Positions 1-11,446 of a stretch of DNA of 64,000 nt are shown in pieces. The notes beneath the pieces were generated by a model. That model made no database searches. It had not been told where the DNA came from and saw only the letters and a list, made by a program, of their open reading frames with translations. The stretch is from Aeromicrobium phoceense. Lineage in GTDB: Bacteria; Actinomycetota; Actinomycetes; Propionibacteriales; Nocardioidaceae. The stretch lies in assembly GCF_013868155.1 (NCBI RefSeq), contig NZ_JACEOG010000001.1, positions 2,108,001 to 2,172,000 on the forward strand, given 5' to 3'. The translations under genes were made by a program, and so were the position numbers. Every line of letters begins with the position of its first letter. Position 1 is the first letter of the stretch.

Positions 1-2091
1 GCGTGCCCCAACGACCACCCACTGCAGGTCGACGAGCTCGAGCCGCGCTCGTTCTCCTTCAACGCTCCTTACGGCGCGTGCCCCGAGTGCCACGGCCTCG
101 GCTCGCGCAAGGAGGTGGACGCCGAGCTCCTGGTCCCCGACCCCGAGAAGACCCTCGCCGAAGGCGCGATCACGGCGTGGACCTACACCCAGGTCTCCGA
201 CTACTTTCTGCGCCTCATGCGCTCGCTCGGCGACGAGCTCGGCTTCGACGTCGACACCAAGTGGGCCGACCTGAAGCCCGAGTTCCAGGACGCGCTGCTG
301 AACGGGCACTCCACGAAGGTGCACGTCCAGTACAAGAACCGCTACGGCCGCCAGCGGTCGTACTGGGCCGAGTTCGAGGGCGCGAAGGCGTTCGTCGAGC
401 GCCGCCACGCCGAGACCGACTCCGACACGAGCCGCGACCGGCTCGAAGGGTTCATGCGCGAGGTCCCGTGCCCCGCGTGCGGCGGCACCCGCCTCAAGCC
501 CGTGATCCTGGCCGTCACGCTCGAGTCCGAGCGCTTCGGCGCCAAGAACATCGCCGAGCTCTGCCACCAGTCGATCGCCGAGGCGGCCGACTTCCTGCAG
601 GACCTGGTGATGAGCGATCGCGAGCGCCAGATCGGCGAGCGCGTGCTCAAGGAGATCCACGAGCGCCTGCGGTTCCTTCTCGACGTCGGCCTCGACTACC
701 TGGCGCTGGATCGCGCCGCCGGCTCGCTGTCGGGCGGCGAGGCCCAGCGCATCCGGCTCGCCACCCAGATCGGCGCCGGCCTCGTCGGCGTCCTGTACGT
801 GCTCGACGAGCCGTCGATCGGCCTGCACCAGCGCGACAACCACCGCCTCATCGAGACGCTCGTGCGCCTCAAGAACCTCGGCAACACGCTGATCGTCGTC
901 GAGCACGACGAGGACACCGTGCGCGCCGCGGACTGGGTCGTCGACATCGGCCCCGGTGCGGGCGAGCACGGCGGCCAGGTCATCGTGTCCGGCCCCGTCG
1001 AGGACCTGCTCAACAGTCCCGACTCGCTCACCGGCGCCTACCTGTCGGGTCGCCAGTCGATCCCCGTTCCCGAGGTCCGTCGTCCCCGCGACAAGGGCCG
1101 CCAGCTCGTCGTGAAGGGCGCCCGCGAGAACAACCTCAAGAACGTCGACGTGGCCTTCCCGCTCGGCCAGCTGGTCTCGGTCACGGGCGTCTCCGGCTCC
1201 GGCAAGTCCACGCTGGTGAACGACATCCTCTACACGTCGCTCGCCCGCCAGATCTACAAGGCGCGCACCATCCCGGGCCGCCACCGCACGATCGAGGGCA
1301 CCGACCAGGTCGACAAGGTCATCCACGTCGACCAGTCGCCGATCGGCCGCACCCCGCGGTCCAACCCGGCCACCTACACCGGCGTCTTCGACCACGTCCG
1401 CAAGCTGTTCGCGCAGACGCCCGAGGCGAAGATGCGTGGCTACCAGCAGGGCCGCTTCTCGTTCAACATCAAGGGCGGTCGCTGCGAGGCCTGCCACGGC
1501 GACGGCACGATCAAGATCGAGATGAACTTCCTGCCCGACGTCTACGTGCCGTGCGAGGTCTGCCACGGCGCCCGGTACAACCGCGAGACGCTCGAGGTGC
1601 GCTACAAGGGCAAGACCATCGCCGAGGTGCTCGACATGCCCATCGAGGAGGGCGTCGAGTTCTTCGAGGCGATCCCCGCGATCGCTCGCCACCTGCGCAC
1701 CCTCGTCGACGTCGGCCTGGGCTACGTGCGCCTGGGCCAGCCCGCGCCCACTCTGTCCGGCGGCGAGGCGCAGCGCGTGAAGCTGGCCTCCGAGCTGCAG
1801 AAGCGCTCCACCGGCCGCACCGTCTACGTGCTCGACGAGCCGACGACGGGCCTGCACTTCGAGGACATCCGCAAGCTCCTCATCGTGCTCCAGCGCCTCG
1901 TCGACACCGGGAACTCGGTCATCGTCATCGAGCACAACCTCGACGTCATCAAGGCCTCGGACTGGCTCATCGACATGGGCCCCGAGGGCGGCAGCGGCGG
2001 CGGCACGGTCGTCGCGCAGGGCACCCCCGAGGACGTGGCGGCACATCCCGACTCGCACACCGGCCGGTTCCTCAAGCCCCTCCTGTCATGA
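1..2091 (+). CDS. uvrA: Excinuclease ABC subunit UvrA (5' truncated by window edge)
   Basis: Damage-recognition ATPase of nucleotide excision repair; it loads UvrB on lesions. The frame is open from base 1, so the N-terminal part (Walker A of the first ATPase) lies outside the window; about 696 residues of the usual ~950 are visible. Seen: the zinc-module CPECHG and CPACGG motifs, first signature [12 protein letters not shown], second Walker A SGSGKST near 1192, a CEACHGDG...[10 protein letters not shown] zinc finger, [12 protein letters not shown] and [10 protein letters not shown]. These are diagnostic of UvrA. It is followed 18 bases later by uvrC on the same strand, a common actinobacterial arrangement. 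Confidence 0.98.
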   Translation, partial: ACPNDHPLQVDELEPRSFSFNAPYGACPECHGLGSRKEVDAELLVPDPEKTLAEGAITAWTYTQVSDYFLRLMRSLGDELGFDVDTKWADLKPEFQDALLNGHSTKVHVQYKNRYGRQRSYWAEFEGAKAFVERRHAETDSDTSRDRLEGFMREVPCPACGGTRLKPVILAVTLESERFGAKNIAELCHQSIAEAADFLQDLVMSDRERQIGERVLKEIHERLRFLLDVGLDYLALDRAAGSLSGGEAQRIRLATQIGAGLVGVLYVLDEPSIGLHQRDNHRLIETLVRLKNLGNTLIVVEHDEDTVRAADWVVDIGPGAGEHGGQVIVSGPVEDLLNSPDSLTGAYLSGRQSIPVPEVRRPRDKGRQLVVKGARENNLKNVDVAFPLGQLVSVTGVSGSGKSTLVNDILYTSLARQIYKARTIPGRHRTIEGTDQVDKVIHVDQSPIGRTPRSNPATYTGVFDHVRKLFAQTPEAKMRGYQQGRFSFNIKGGRCEACHGDGTIKIEMNFLPDVYVPCEVCHGARYNRETLEVRYKGKTIAEVLDMPIEEGVEFFEAIPAIARHLRTLVDVGLGYVRLGQPAPTLSGGEAQRVKLASELQKRSTGRTVYVLDEPTTGLHFEDIRKLLIVLQRLVDTGNSVIVIEHNLDVIKASDWLIDMGPEGGSGGGTVVAQGTPEDVAAHPDSHTGRFLKPLLS

Positions 2092-2109
2092 GCGGGCGGG
2101 GGAGCGACC

Positions 2110-4053
2110 GTGGCTGATCCGTCCACCTACCGGCCGCGGCCGGGAGAGATCCCGACCAGTCCGGGCGTCTACAAGTTCCGCGACGAGCAGGGGCGGGTCA
2201 TCTACGTCGGCAAGGCCAAGAGCCTGCGGCCGCGCCTGAGCTCGTACTTCCAGGACCTCGGCAACCTGCACCCGCGCACGCACCAGATGGTCACCACCGC
2301 CGCGTCGGTGGAGTGGACCGTCGTCAACACCGAGGTTGAGGCGCTGGCGCTGGAGTACTCCTGGATCAAGGAGTACGACCCGCGGTTCAACGTCAAGTAC
2401 CGCGACGACAAGTCCTACCCGTGGCTCGCGGTCACGGTGGGCGAGGAGATCCCGCGCGTCCTGGTGATGCGCGGAGCCCAGCGCAAGGGAGTCCGGTACT
2501 TCGGCCCCTACGGGCACGCCTGGGCGATCCGCGACACGGTCGACACCCTGCTCCGCGTGTTCCCGATGCGCTCGTGCAGCGCCGGAGTGTTCAAGCGAGC
2601 CAGGGCGGCGGGTCGGCCGTGCCTGCTCGGCGACATCGGCAAGTGCTCGGCGCCGTGCGTCGGGCGCGTCTCCCCGGAGGAGCACCGCGACATCGTCGAC
2701 GACTTCCTCTCGTTCATGGGCGGCCAGACCGCCGGCTTCGAGCGGGGGATCGAGCAGCGCATGCGCGACGCCGCGGCGTCGCAGGAGGACGAGCTGGCCG
2801 CGAAGTACCGCGACGACCTGATGGCGATGCGCCGTGTCCTGGAGAAGCAGTCGGTCGTCCTGGGCGACGGCACCGACGCCGACGTCCTGGGCTTCGTCGA
2901 CGATCCGCTCGAGGTCGCCGTCCAGATCTTCAACGTCCGCGGTGGTCGCATCCGGGGCCAGCGCGGGTGGGTCGCCGACAAGGGCGACGACGCCGGGCTG
3001 CCCGAGCTCGTGCAGAACGCCCTGATGACGCTGTACGCCGACGTCGTACCCTCGGCGATCCCGCGTGAGGTGCTCGTCCCGGCGCTGCCCGCCGACCACG
3101 AGGCGGTCGCCGAGCTGCTCACCGAGCGCCGCGGGGCGAAGGTCACGATCCGCGTCCCGCGCCGGGGCGACAAGCGGGCACTGCTCGACACCGTCGAGCA
3201 GAACGCGAAGCAGGCGATCGCCCGCCACAAGCTCAAGCGCTCGGGCGACCTCACCACCCGCAGCCGGGCCCTGGAGGAGATCCAGATGGCCCTCGATCTC
3301 CCGTCGCCGCCGCTGCGGATCGAGTGCTTCGACGTCTCGAACCTCCAGGGCACCGAGATCGTGGCGTCGATGGTGGTCTTCGAGGACGGCCTGCCGCGCA
3401 AGTCCGAGTACCGTCGCTTCACCGTGCGCCACGAGGGCCAGAGCGACGTCGCCGCGATGCACGAGGTCATCACGCGCCGGTTCGCCCACCACCTGCGCGC
3501 CCTGGAGCGCCAGGGCGACGCCGAGCCGGGCATCGATCCCGAGACGGGCAAGCCGCGCCGGTTCGCCTACGCGCCGTCGCTCGTCGTGGTCGACGGCGGT
3601 CCGCCGCAGGTCGCCGCCGCGAAGCAGGCGATGGACGCGCTCGGCATCAAGGACGTCGCACTCTGCGGCCTGGCCAAGCGGCTCGAGGAGGTGTGGCTGC
3701 CCGACGACGAGGATCCCGTGATCCTGCCGCGCACCAGCGAGGGGCTCTACCTGCTGCAGCGCGTGCGCGACGAGGCCCACCGCTTCGCGATCACCCACCA
3801 CCGCCAGCGGCGCAGCAAGTCGATGGTCGAGAGCCTGCTCGATCCGGTGCCCGGGCTCGGCGACAGCCGGCGTCGTGCGCTGATGAAGCACTTCGGCTCG
3901 CTCAAGAAGCTGCGCGCCGCGACCGTGGAGGAAATCACGGTCGTGCCCGGGATCGGCCCCGCTACGGCAGAATCCATCGTGGCGGCGCTCCACGAGGGAG
4001 AACCGCCGGCGCCGGCCGTGAACATGGCCACCGGCGAGATCCTGGAGGACTGA
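2110..4053 (+). CDS. uvrC: Excinuclease ABC subunit UvrC
   Basis: Dual-incision nuclease of nucleotide excision repair. 647 residues, normal length. The N-terminal GIY-YIG domain (residues ~13-45: [22 protein letters not shown]) makes the 3' cut. A UVR motif lies near residues 215-245. The C-terminal RNase H-like domain ([19 protein letters not shown]) makes the 5' cut, and two helix-hairpin-helix motifs ([25 protein letters not shown]) end the protein. The GTG start is 18 bases after uvrA, with GGGCGGGGGAG just upstream as a possible ribosome site. rapZ follows after 8 bases, so this is the second gene of a long operon. Confidence 0.97.
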   Translation: MADPSTYRPRPGEIPTSPGVYKFRDEQGRVIYVGKAKSLRPRLSSYFQDLGNLHPRTHQMVTTAASVEWTVVNTEVEALALEYSWIKEYDPRFNVKYRDDKSYPWLAVTVGEEIPRVLVMRGAQRKGVRYFGPYGHAWAIRDTVDTLLRVFPMRSCSAGVFKRARAAGRPCLLGDIGKCSAPCVGRVSPEEHRDIVDDFLSFMGGQTAGFERGIEQRMRDAAASQEDELAAKYRDDLMAMRRVLEKQSVVLGDGTDADVLGFVDDPLEVAVQIFNVRGGRIRGQRGWVADKGDDAGLPELVQNALMTLYADVVPSAIPREVLVPALPADHEAVAELLTERRGAKVTIRVPRRGDKRALLDTVEQNAKQAIARHKLKRSGDLTTRSRALEEIQMALDLPSPPLRIECFDVSNLQGTEIVASMVVFEDGLPRKSEYRRFTVRHEGQSDVAAMHEVITRRFAHHLRALERQGDAEPGIDPETGKPRRFAYAPSLVVVDGGPPQVAAAKQAMDALGIKDVALCGLAKRLEEVWLPDDEDPVILPRTSEGLYLLQRVRDEAHRFAITHHRQRRSKSMVESLLDPVPGLGDSRRRALMKHFGSLKKLRAATVEEITVVPGIGPATAESIVAALHEGEPPAPAVNMATGEILED

Positions 4054-4061
4054 GACCGACC

Positions 4062-4925
4062 ATGACCAAGCTCACCGAGTTCGTCCTCGTCACCGGGATG
4101 ACCGGCGCGGGCCGCAGCACCGCGGCCAAGGCGCTGGAGAAGCTGGGCTACTACGTGGTCGACAACCTGCCGCCGGGCATGCTCGACGAGCTGGTGTCCT
4201 CCGTCGACGCGGCCGAGGACATCGACCGGCTCGCGGTCGTGGTCGACTCCCGCTCCCGCACGTTCTTCTTCGGCCTGGTCGACGCGATCGAGTCGGTCCT
4301 GGACCTCGGCGTGAGGGTCCGCACGCTGTACCTCGAGGCCTCCGACGAGGTCCTCGTGCGGCGCCAGGAGGCGGCACGTCGGCCGCACCCGCTGAGCCGC
4401 CAGGGTCGCCTCATGGACGGCTTCGTGCGCGAGCGCGAGCTGCTGCGCACCATCCGTGGCCGCGCCGACATCGTCATCGACACCAGTCGTCTCAACGTCC
4501 ACCAGCTGGCCCACCGGGTCCGGCAGGCCTTCGAGGTCGAGGACGAGCGCGGGCTCCACGTCACGATCGTGTCCTTCGGCTTCAAGTACGGCATCCCGAT
4601 CGACGCCGACATGGTGGCCGACATGCGCTTCCTGCCCAACCCGTTCTGGGTCGACGAGCTCCGTCCACTCAGCGGCCAGGACGCCGCGGTGGCCGAGTAC
4701 GTCCACCGGCAGGAGCGCTCGCAGGAGTTCCTCGACCGGTACGTCGAGCTGCTCTCGATGATCACGAACGGGTTCCTGCAGGAGGACAAGCTGTTCCTCA
4801 CCGTCGGGATCGGCTGCACCGGCGGCCGCCACCGCAGCGTGGCGATGGCCGAGGCCCTCGCGGACCGGCTGCGGGCCCGCGCCGTCCGCACACTCGTCGT
4901 CCACCGCGCCCTGGGCCGCGAATGA
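4062..4925 (+). CDS. rapZ: RapZ/YvcJ-family RNase adaptor nucleotide-binding protein
   Basis: P-loop protein of the RapZ (YvcJ) family, which in other bacteria binds nucleotides and small RNA and links to cell-envelope precursor control. 287 residues. The Walker A is GMTGAGRST, with Arg in place of the usual Lys, a form common in actinobacterial members. The C-terminal half has FGFKYGIP and GIGCTGGRHRSV, the conserved signature of the family. The ATG at 4062 is preferred because homologs begin just before FVLVTG; the open frame upstream is only the uvrC shadow. It overlaps yvcK by four bases (ATGA), indicating translational coupling; rapZ-yvcK-whiA is a classic Gram-positive trio. Confidence 0.95.
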   Translation: MTKLTEFVLVTGMTGAGRSTAAKALEKLGYYVVDNLPPGMLDELVSSVDAAEDIDRLAVVVDSRSRTFFFGLVDAIESVLDLGVRVRTLYLEASDEVLVRRQEAARRPHPLSRQGRLMDGFVRERELLRTIRGRADIVIDTSRLNVHQLAHRVRQAFEVEDERGLHVTIVSFGFKYGIPIDADMVADMRFLPNPFWVDELRPLSGQDAAVAEYVHRQERSQEFLDRYVELLSMITNGFLQEDKLFLTVGIGCTGGRHRSVAMAEALADRLRARAVRTLVVHRALGRE

Positions 4926-5887
4926 CGCAGGCGCGGTCCGGGGGCCCCGCCGTCGTCGCCCTCGGCGGAGGGCACGGCCTGGCCGCCACGCTGTCGGCCT
5001 TGCGCCAGGTCACCAGCCGGCTCACGGGCATCGTCACGGTCGCCGACAACGGCGGCTCGTCCGGCCGTCTGCGCACCGAGCTCGGCATCCTGCCTCCGGG
5101 CGACCTGAGGATGGCGCTGGCCGCGCTGTGCGGAGACGACGACTGGGGCCGCGCGTGGGCCGAGGTCCTGCAGCACCGGTTCGGGGGAGACGGTCCGCTG
5201 GCGGGCCACCCCGTCGGCAACCTGCTCCTGGCCGCGCTGTGGGACATGGAGCGCGACCAGGTGGCGGGGCTCGACCTCGTCGCGGAGCTGCTGGGCGCGC
5301 AGGGACGCGTGCTGCCGATGGCCAACGTGCCGCTCGACATCGAGGCCGACGTCGACTTCGGCCCGCCCGAGCGGATCGAGCTGGTGCGCGGCCAGGCCGA
5401 GGTCGCCACCACGCCCGGCCGGATCCTGGGGGTTCGGCTCGACCCGGGCGACCCGCCGGCCTGCCCCCAGGCCGTCGCCGCGCTCGAGACCGCAGACTGG
5501 GTCACGATCGGACCCGGCTCGTGGTTCACCAGCGTCATGCCCACCCTGCTGGTGCCCCAGCTGCGCCAAGCCTTGCTGCGCACGCCGGCCCGCCGCTGCC
5601 TGGTCCTCAACCTCGTGGCCCAACCCGGCGAGACTGAGCACCTCACGCCGGAGGAGCACCTCGACGTCCTCGCGGCCCACGCTCCCGACCTACGCCTCGA
5701 CGTCGTCGTGGCCGACACGTCGGCGGCCCGCGACGTCGACGCTCTCGCCCGCGGGGCCGCCCGGCTCGGCGCTCGGCTGGTGACGGCCGACGTGCGCGCC
5801 GCCGGGCAGTCGGGCCAGCACGATCCGGCCGCGCTGGCCGAGGTCTTTGCCACCACGTTCGCCCCCGCGTCACCAGCACAGGCATAG
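4922..5887 (+). CDS. yvcK: YvcK-family (gluconeogenesis factor / CofD-like) protein
   Basis: Member of the UPF0052/CofD-like family that includes YvcK/CuvA, needed in other Gram-positives for growth on gluconeogenic carbon sources and for cell-wall homeostasis. 321 residues. Visible motifs are ALGGGHGLAATL at the N terminus, VADNGGSSGRLR (residues ~41-52), LPPGDLRMAL and GPGSWFTSVMPTLL, the UDP-sugar/phosphate-binding loops of the family. The start overlaps the rapZ stop by four bases. The C terminus ends at 5887 and a possible -10 (TAGAGT, 5885-5890) for whiA overlaps the stop. Confidence 0.93.
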   Translation: MTQARSGGPAVVALGGGHGLAATLSALRQVTSRLTGIVTVADNGGSSGRLRTELGILPPGDLRMALAALCGDDDWGRAWAEVLQHRFGGDGPLAGHPVGNLLLAALWDMERDQVAGLDLVAELLGAQGRVLPMANVPLDIEADVDFGPPERIELVRGQAEVATTPGRILGVRLDPGDPPACPQAVAALETADWVTIGPGSWFTSVMPTLLVPQLRQALLRTPARRCLVLNLVAQPGETEHLTPEEHLDVLAAHAPDLRLDVVVADTSAARDVDALARGAARLGARLVTADVRAAGQSGQHDPAALAEVFATTFAPASPAQA

Positions 5888-5938
5888 AGTGGCCCGAGCG
5901 GACATCTCGGGACGCTGGAACTGGAGGCTGATGAAGCG

Positions 5939-6922
5939 ATGGCGATGACGGCACAGGTCAAGGCGGAAGTGGCCCGGATCCCGGTGACGAAGGCGTGCTG
6001 CCGCAAGGCCGAGGTCTCCACGATCCTGCGCTTCTCCGGAGGCCTGCACATCGTCTCGGGCCGGATCGTGATCGAGGCCGAGCTCGACACCGCCGCCGCC
6101 GCCCGCCGGCTGCGCCAGGAGATCGCCGAGGTCTACGGGCACGAGAGCGAGATCATCGTCCAGCAGGGTGCCGGGGTCCGCAAGACCACGCTCTACGTCG
6201 TGCGCATCGCCCGGGGCGGCGAGCTCCTCGCCCGCCAGACCGGCCTCGTCGACGGCGGCGGCCGCCCCGTCCGTGGCCTCCCGCCGCAGGTCGTCTCGGG
6301 TCCGTCGTGCGATGCCGTCGCCGCGTGGCGCGGTGCGTTCCTGGCCCGCGGCTCCCTCACCGAGCCGGGCCGCTCGTCGGCACTGGAGATCGGCTGCCCC
6401 GGCCCCGAGGCCGCGCTCGCGATGGTCGGTGCCGCGCGTCGCGTCGGCGTCTCGGCCAAGGCTCGCGAGGTGCGTGGTGGCGACCGCGTCGTCATCCGCG
6501 ACGGCGAGGCCATCGGTGCGCTGCTGACCCGCCTCGGCGCCCACGAGACGCTGCTGGCCTGGGAGGAGCGCCGGATGCGCCGCGAGGTGCGCGCCACCGC
6601 CAACCGGCTCGCCAACTTCGACGACGCCAACCAGCGTCGCTCCGCCCGCGCCGCGGTCGCGGCCGGGGCTCGCGCCCAGCGCGCGCTCGACATCCTCGCC
6701 GACGAGGTCCCCGACCACCTGCGCATGGCCGGCGAGCTGCGCGTGCAGCACCGCGAGGCCAGCCTCGAGGAGCTCGGCCAGCTGCACGATCCGCCGCTGA
6801 CGAAGGACGCGATCGCCGGCCGCATCCGCCGCCTGCTCGCGATGGCGGACAAGCGCGCCCACGATCTGGGGATCGACGACACCGAGGCGGGGCTCAACCC
6901 CGATCAGTACGCGGACGGCTGA
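5939..6922 (+). CDS. whiA: DNA-binding protein WhiA
   Basis: Sporulation/cell-division transcription factor with a degenerate LAGLIDADG homing-endonuclease fold and a C-terminal helix-turn-helix; in Streptomyces it acts with WhiB on division genes. 327 residues, normal size. Typical start [14 protein letters not shown] and [19 protein letters not shown], followed by the HTH region [25 protein letters not shown] near the C terminus. The ATG at 5939 has GGAGG at 5923-5927, eleven bases upstream. A TAGAGT hexamer at 5885-5890 could give whiA its own promoter besides readthrough from yvcK. It precedes gap in the conserved whiA-gap-pgk-tpi order. Confidence 0.97.
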   Translation: MAMTAQVKAEVARIPVTKACCRKAEVSTILRFSGGLHIVSGRIVIEAELDTAAAARRLRQEIAEVYGHESEIIVQQGAGVRKTTLYVVRIARGGELLARQTGLVDGGGRPVRGLPPQVVSGPSCDAVAAWRGAFLARGSLTEPGRSSALEIGCPGPEAALAMVGAARRVGVSAKAREVRGGDRVVIRDGEAIGALLTRLGAHETLLAWEERRMRREVRATANRLANFDDANQRRSARAAVAAGARAQRALDILADEVPDHLRMAGELRVQHREASLEELGQLHDPPLTKDAIAGRIRRLLAMADKRAHDLGIDDTEAGLNPDQYADG

Positions 6923-6972
6923 CCGATCCCGAGGGGCGACGCCCGGTGCATTCGACCGGGGGACGTCGGTAG

Positions 6973-8016
<1,044 letters not shown>

Positions 8017-8024
8017 GCTCGCTC

Positions 8025-9221
8025 GTGAAGACGATCGACGACCTCGGCGACCTGAAGGGCAAGCGCGTCCTGGTCCGCAGCGATTTGAACGTGCCCCTCG
8101 ACGGTGCCACCATCACCGACGACGGCCGCGTGCGGGCCAGCGTCCCGACGATCCAGAAGCTGGTGAAGAAGGGCGCCCGCGTCCTCGTCGCCGCGCACCT
8201 GGGTCGGCCCAAGGGCGCGCCCGACCCGCAGTACTCGCTGTCGCCCGTCGCGATCCGGCTGAGCGAGCTGCTGGGGGAGAGCGTGCGCTTCGCGTCCGAC
8301 ACCGTCGGCGTGGACGCCCAGCGGACCGTGCAGGAGCTCAAGGACGGCGAGGTCGCCCTGCTGGAGAACGTCCGGTTCAACGCCGGCGAGACCAGCAAGG
8401 ACGACGCCGAGCGCGGCGCCTTCGCCGACGAGCTGGCGGCCCTGGCCGACGTCTTCGTCTCCGACGGCTTCGGCGTGGTGCACCGCAAGCAGGCCAGCGT
8501 CTACGACGTGGCGCAGCGCCTGCCCGCCGCCGTGGGCGGCCTCGTGCAGGCCGAGGTCGACGTCCTGCAGCGGCTCACGGCGTCTCCCGAGCGGCCCTAC
8601 GCGGTCGTCCTGGGCGGCTCGAAGGTCTCCGACAAGCTCGGTGTCATCGACCACCTCCTCACGAAGGCCGACACGCTCGTGATCGGCGGCGGCATGGTGT
8701 TCACGTTCCTCGCGGCCCAGGGCCACGGGGTCGGGAAGTCGCTGCTGGAGCAGGACCAGATCGACGTCGCCAAGGGCTACCTGGATCGCGCCGAGCAACT
8801 CGGCGTGTCCATCGTGCTGCCCACCGACGTCGTCGTGGCGCCGGAGTTCGCGGCCGACGCCCCGGCCACCACGGTCTCGATCGACGCGATTCCGGACGAC
8901 CAGATGGGTCTGGACATCGGGCCCGAGTCGGCGAGCGCGTTCGCCGAGGTCATCCGAAGCGCGAAGACGGTGTTCTGGAATGGCCCGATGGGCGTGTTCG
9001 AGATGGCGGCCTTCGCGGCCGGCACCCGCACCGTCGCGCAGGCCCTCACCGAGGTCGACGGCCTGTCGGTCGTCGGTGGTGGCGACTCCGCCGCCGCCGT
9101 GCGCCAGCTCGGCTTCGAGGACTCCCAGTTCGGCCACATCTCGACCGGTGGCGGCGCGAGCCTGGAGTACCTCGAGGGCAAGACCCTGCCCGGACTGGCC
9201 GTACTGGAGGAGTCAGCATGA
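8025..9221 (+). CDS. pgk: Phosphoglycerate kinase
   Basis: Transfers the acyl phosphate of 1,3-bisphosphoglycerate to ADP. 398 residues, as in other bacteria. N-terminal substrate-binding motif [17 protein letters not shown], and C-terminal nucleotide loop [13 protein letters not shown] are present. The GTG at 8025, eight bases after the gap stop, gives [18 protein letters not shown], the expected N terminus; no clear ribosome site is seen, which suggests coupling to gap. The stop overlaps the tpiA start by four bases. Confidence 0.97.
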   Translation: MKTIDDLGDLKGKRVLVRSDLNVPLDGATITDDGRVRASVPTIQKLVKKGARVLVAAHLGRPKGAPDPQYSLSPVAIRLSELLGESVRFASDTVGVDAQRTVQELKDGEVALLENVRFNAGETSKDDAERGAFADELAALADVFVSDGFGVVHRKQASVYDVAQRLPAAVGGLVQAEVDVLQRLTASPERPYAVVLGGSKVSDKLGVIDHLLTKADTLVIGGGMVFTFLAAQGHGVGKSLLEQDQIDVAKGYLDRAEQLGVSIVLPTDVVVAPEFAADAPATTVSIDAIPDDQMGLDIGPESASAFAEVIRSAKTVFWNGPMGVFEMAAFAAGTRTVAQALTEVDGLSVVGGGDSAAAVRQLGFEDSQFGHISTGGGASLEYLEGKTLPGLAVLEESA

Positions 9222-10015
9222 CGCGTACGCCGCTGATGGCGGGCAACTGGAAGTCCAACCTGAACCACCAGGAGGCGGTGGTCCTCGTCCAGAAGCTGGC
9301 GTGGACCCTGTCGGACAAGAAGCACGACCACGCCAGGAGCGAGGTCGTGGTGATCCCGCCCTTCACCGACCTGCGCAGCGTCCAGACGCTCATCGACGGC
9401 GACAAGCTGCCGATCGGCTACGGCGCGCAGGACGTCTCCGCGCACGACGGTGGCGCGTACACCGGCGAGATCTCCGCGGCGATGCTGGCGAAGCTCGGCT
9501 GCTCGTACGTCGTCGTCGGCCACTCCGAGCGCCGTGAGTACCACGCCGAGTCCGACCAGCTCGTGAACGAGAAGGCCGCCAAGACGCTCGCCGCGGGCAT
9601 GACGCCGATCGTGTGCGTCGGCGAGGGCCTCGAGGTCCGCCAGGCCGGTGAGCACGTCGCGTACACGCTCGCCCAGGTCGACGGCTCGCTGGCCGGCTTC
9701 ACGGCCGAGCAGGTCGCCGGACTCGTCATCGCGTACGAGCCCGTGTGGGCCATCGGCACCGGCGAGGTCGCCACCCCCGAGGACGCCCAGGAGGTCTGCG
9801 CGGCCATCCGTGGACGCCTGGGGGAGACCTGGGGTACCGAGGCGGCCGACCAGACCCGTATCCTTTACGGCGGATCGGTCAAGGCGGCGAACGTGGCCGC
9901 GATCATGGCGAAACCCGATGTCGACGGAGCGTTGGTCGGCGGGGCGAGCCTGGTCGCGGAGGAGTTCGCCGGGATCGCCCGGTTCTACGACATGCCAGAC
10001 CTCCAGGGGTCCTGA
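9218..10015 (+). CDS. tpiA: Triosephosphate isomerase
   Basis: Interconverts dihydroxyacetone phosphate and glyceraldehyde-3-phosphate. 265 residues. Active-site elements are all present: N-terminal GNWKSNLN (Asn/Lys), [10 protein letters not shown] (electrophilic His) and [19 protein letters not shown] (catalytic Glu and flexible loop 6), then [10 protein letters not shown] for phosphate binding. ATG at 9218 overlaps the pgk stop (ATGA). Fourteen bases separate it from secG. Confidence 0.98.
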   Translation: MTRTPLMAGNWKSNLNHQEAVVLVQKLAWTLSDKKHDHARSEVVVIPPFTDLRSVQTLIDGDKLPIGYGAQDVSAHDGGAYTGEISAAMLAKLGCSYVVVGHSERREYHAESDQLVNEKAAKTLAAGMTPIVCVGEGLEVRQAGEHVAYTLAQVDGSLAGFTAEQVAGLVIAYEPVWAIGTGEVATPEDAQEVCAAIRGRLGETWGTEAADQTRILYGGSVKAANVAAIMAKPDVDGALVGGASLVAEEFAGIARFYDMPDLQGS

Positions 10016-10029
10016 CCGAAGGGAGAGAC

Positions 10030-10266
10030 GTGGTCATCGCGTTCTCCGTGCTGCTCGCCCTGAGCAGCGTGCTCATGATCGTCCTCGTGCTGATGCACAA
10101 GGGCCGAGGCGGCGGTCTGTCCGACATGTTCGGCGGTGGTGTCTCCAGCTCGCTGAGTGGCTCGTCCGTCGCCGAGCGCAACCTCGATCGCATCACCGTC
10201 GGCACCGCCGTGGTGTGGGTCGTGTGCGTCTTCGCCCTCGGCCTGCTGCTGAAGGTGAGCAACTGA
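10030..10266 (+). CDS. secG: Preprotein translocase subunit SecG
   Basis: Small accessory subunit of the SecYEG protein-conducting channel in the cytoplasmic membrane. 78 residues with two membrane segments: residues ~2-21 (IAFSVLLALSSVLMIVLVLM) and ~55-74, separated by the conserved glycine-rich loop HKGRGGGLSDMFGGG. The GTG at 10030 has AGGGAGA just upstream at 10019-10025. Downstream of tpiA as in many Gram-positive genomes. Its stop codon overlaps the rbpA ATG (TGATG). Confidence 0.95.
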   Translation: MVIAFSVLLALSSVLMIVLVLMHKGRGGGLSDMFGGGVSSSLSGSSVAERNLDRITVGTAVVWVVCVFALGLLLKVSN

Positions 10267-10619
10267 TGGCCGCCGGAGCAATTCGCGGCAGCCGCATCGG
10301 CGCCGGCCCCATGGGCGAGGCCGAGCGTGGCGAGGCCGCACCGCGCCAGGCGATCTCGTACTTCTGCGTGAACGACCACTCGGTCACGCTGAACTTCGCG
10401 ATCGAGGCCGAGGTGCCCGCCGAGTGGGACTGCCCGAAGTGCGGCATGCCCGCCAGCATGGACTCGGACAACCGGCCCGACGCGCCCAAGACCGAGCCGT
10501 ACAAGACCCACCTGGCCTACGTGAAGGAGCGCCGCTCCGAGACCGAGGCCGCCGACATCCTCAAGGAAGCCCTCGACACCCTGCGCAGCAAGCGCAAGAC
10601 CGGCGAGATCATTTTCTGA
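10266..10619 (+). CDS. rbpA: RNA polymerase-binding protein RbpA
   Basis: Actinobacteria-specific RNA polymerase-binding protein that stabilises the holoenzyme with principal sigma factors and helps open promoters. 117 residues. Begins MAAGAIRGSRIGAGPMGE and has the core FCVNDHSVTLNFAIEAEVP followed by WDCPKCGMPAS, then the basic linker and C-terminal sigma-interaction helix (EAADILKEALDTLRSKRK). Together with the whiA-secG context this confirms an actinobacterium. Start overlaps the secG stop by one base. A 17-bp hairpin follows 20 bases after the stop. Confidence 0.95.
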   Translation: MAAGAIRGSRIGAGPMGEAERGEAAPRQAISYFCVNDHSVTLNFAIEAEVPAEWDCPKCGMPASMDSDNRPDAPKTEPYKTHLAYVKERRSETEAADILKEALDTLRSKRKTGEIIF

Positions 10620-10639
10620 GGACACCCGTCTGAGACGAC

Positions 10640-10677
10640 GAACGCGGCCACCCTGCTCCGGCAGGGTGGCCGCGTTC
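10640..10677. terminator. Strong hairpin between convergent rbpA and pgl
   Basis: Perfect 17-bp inverted repeat (arms 10640-10656 and 10661-10677) with a TCCG tetraloop, lying between the ends of two convergent operons. On the plus strand it is followed by a T/C-rich run (TCTCTCTGTC), so it can serve as an intrinsic terminator there and perhaps in both directions. Confidence 0.85.
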
Positions 10678-10745
10678 TCTCTGTCATTCGGCGTGATCTC
10701 GATACACCGTCTCGCTGCGCTCGCCGGCACTCGATCACCGGTTGA

Positions 10746-11444
10746 TCAGCGCGGCAGGCGCGAGGCGGCGGCGGTGTCGAGGAACCAGACGGTCTCCTCG
10801 AGCCCGCGCGCGCCGGCGGCGGGCGCCTGGTCGATCGGCGTGCCGGTCATGGCCTTCGCGACCGCCTCGGCCTTGTCGGCGCCCGAGACCACGAACCAGG
10901 TGGCGCGGGTGTGGTTCAGCGCCGGGTAGGTCAGCGAGATGCGCTCCGGGGGCGGCTTGGGGGAGTCGAAGACCTCGACGGCGAGGCGCTCGGTCTCGTG
11001 CACCTGCGGGTGACCGGGGAACAGGGACGCGATGTGCGCATCGGGCCCCACGCCGAGCAGCACCACGTCGAACGGGTCCTCCGGGAGGGTCTTCGCGTAG
11101 GCGTCGGCCGCCTCGGCCATCGAGAGCTCGCAGCCGTGCGCCGGCATGGCGTGGACGTGCTCGTCGGGGATGCCCAGGCGGTCGAGGAAGCCCTCGCGGG
11201 CCTGGCGGTCGTTGCGGTCCTCGTGGCCCTCGGGCACGAAGCGCTCGTCGCCCCACCAGTACTCGGCCACGCGCCAGTCGGCGTTCTCGCTCGACACGCG
11301 ACCGTAGATCTTCGTTGCGATGGACCCACCGGTGAGCACGATCCGCGGGGTGCGTCCCGCGGTGGCGACGGCGTGCACGCGAGCCGCGAGCTGGCGCGAC
11401 ACCGCCAGCGCCAGGTCGTCGGCGCTGTCGAAGATCTCGATCAT
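10746..11444 (-). CDS. pgl: 6-phosphogluconolactonase
   Basis: Hydrolyses 6-phosphogluconolactone in the oxidative pentose phosphate pathway. 232 residues, DevB/NagB-like fold: VLTGGSIATKIY near the N terminus, WWGDERFVPEGHEDRN and LLGVGPDAHIASLFPGHP, the conserved family signatures. Last gene of the reverse-strand tkt-tal-pgi-zwf-opcA-pgl cluster; its ATG lies two bases after the opcA stop. Confidence 0.95.
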   Translation of the reverse strand: MIEIFDSADDLALAVSRQLAARVHAVATAGRTPRIVLTGGSIATKIYGRVSSENADWRVAEYWWGDERFVPEGHEDRNDRQAREGFLDRLGIPDEHVHAMPAHGCELSMAEAADAYAKTLPEDPFDVVLLGVGPDAHIASLFPGHPQVHETERLAVEVFDSPKPPPERISLTYPALNHTRATWFVVSGADKAEAVAKAMTGTPIDQAPAAGARGLEETVWFLDTAAASRLPR

Positions 11445-11446
11445 CC

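Noticed and set aside
2086-3993. A 635-codon open frame antisense to uvrC (and similar ones antisense to tkt, pgi, hrpA and others)
   Set aside because: High GC makes long antisense frames open by chance; the products are rich in Arg, Asp, Leu and Val without any domain, while the other strand encodes well-known enzymes.
4090-4130. Loss of function of RapZ because its Walker A has Arg instead of Lys (GMTGAGRS)
   Set aside because: This variant is common in actinobacterial members and the rest of the protein is intact.
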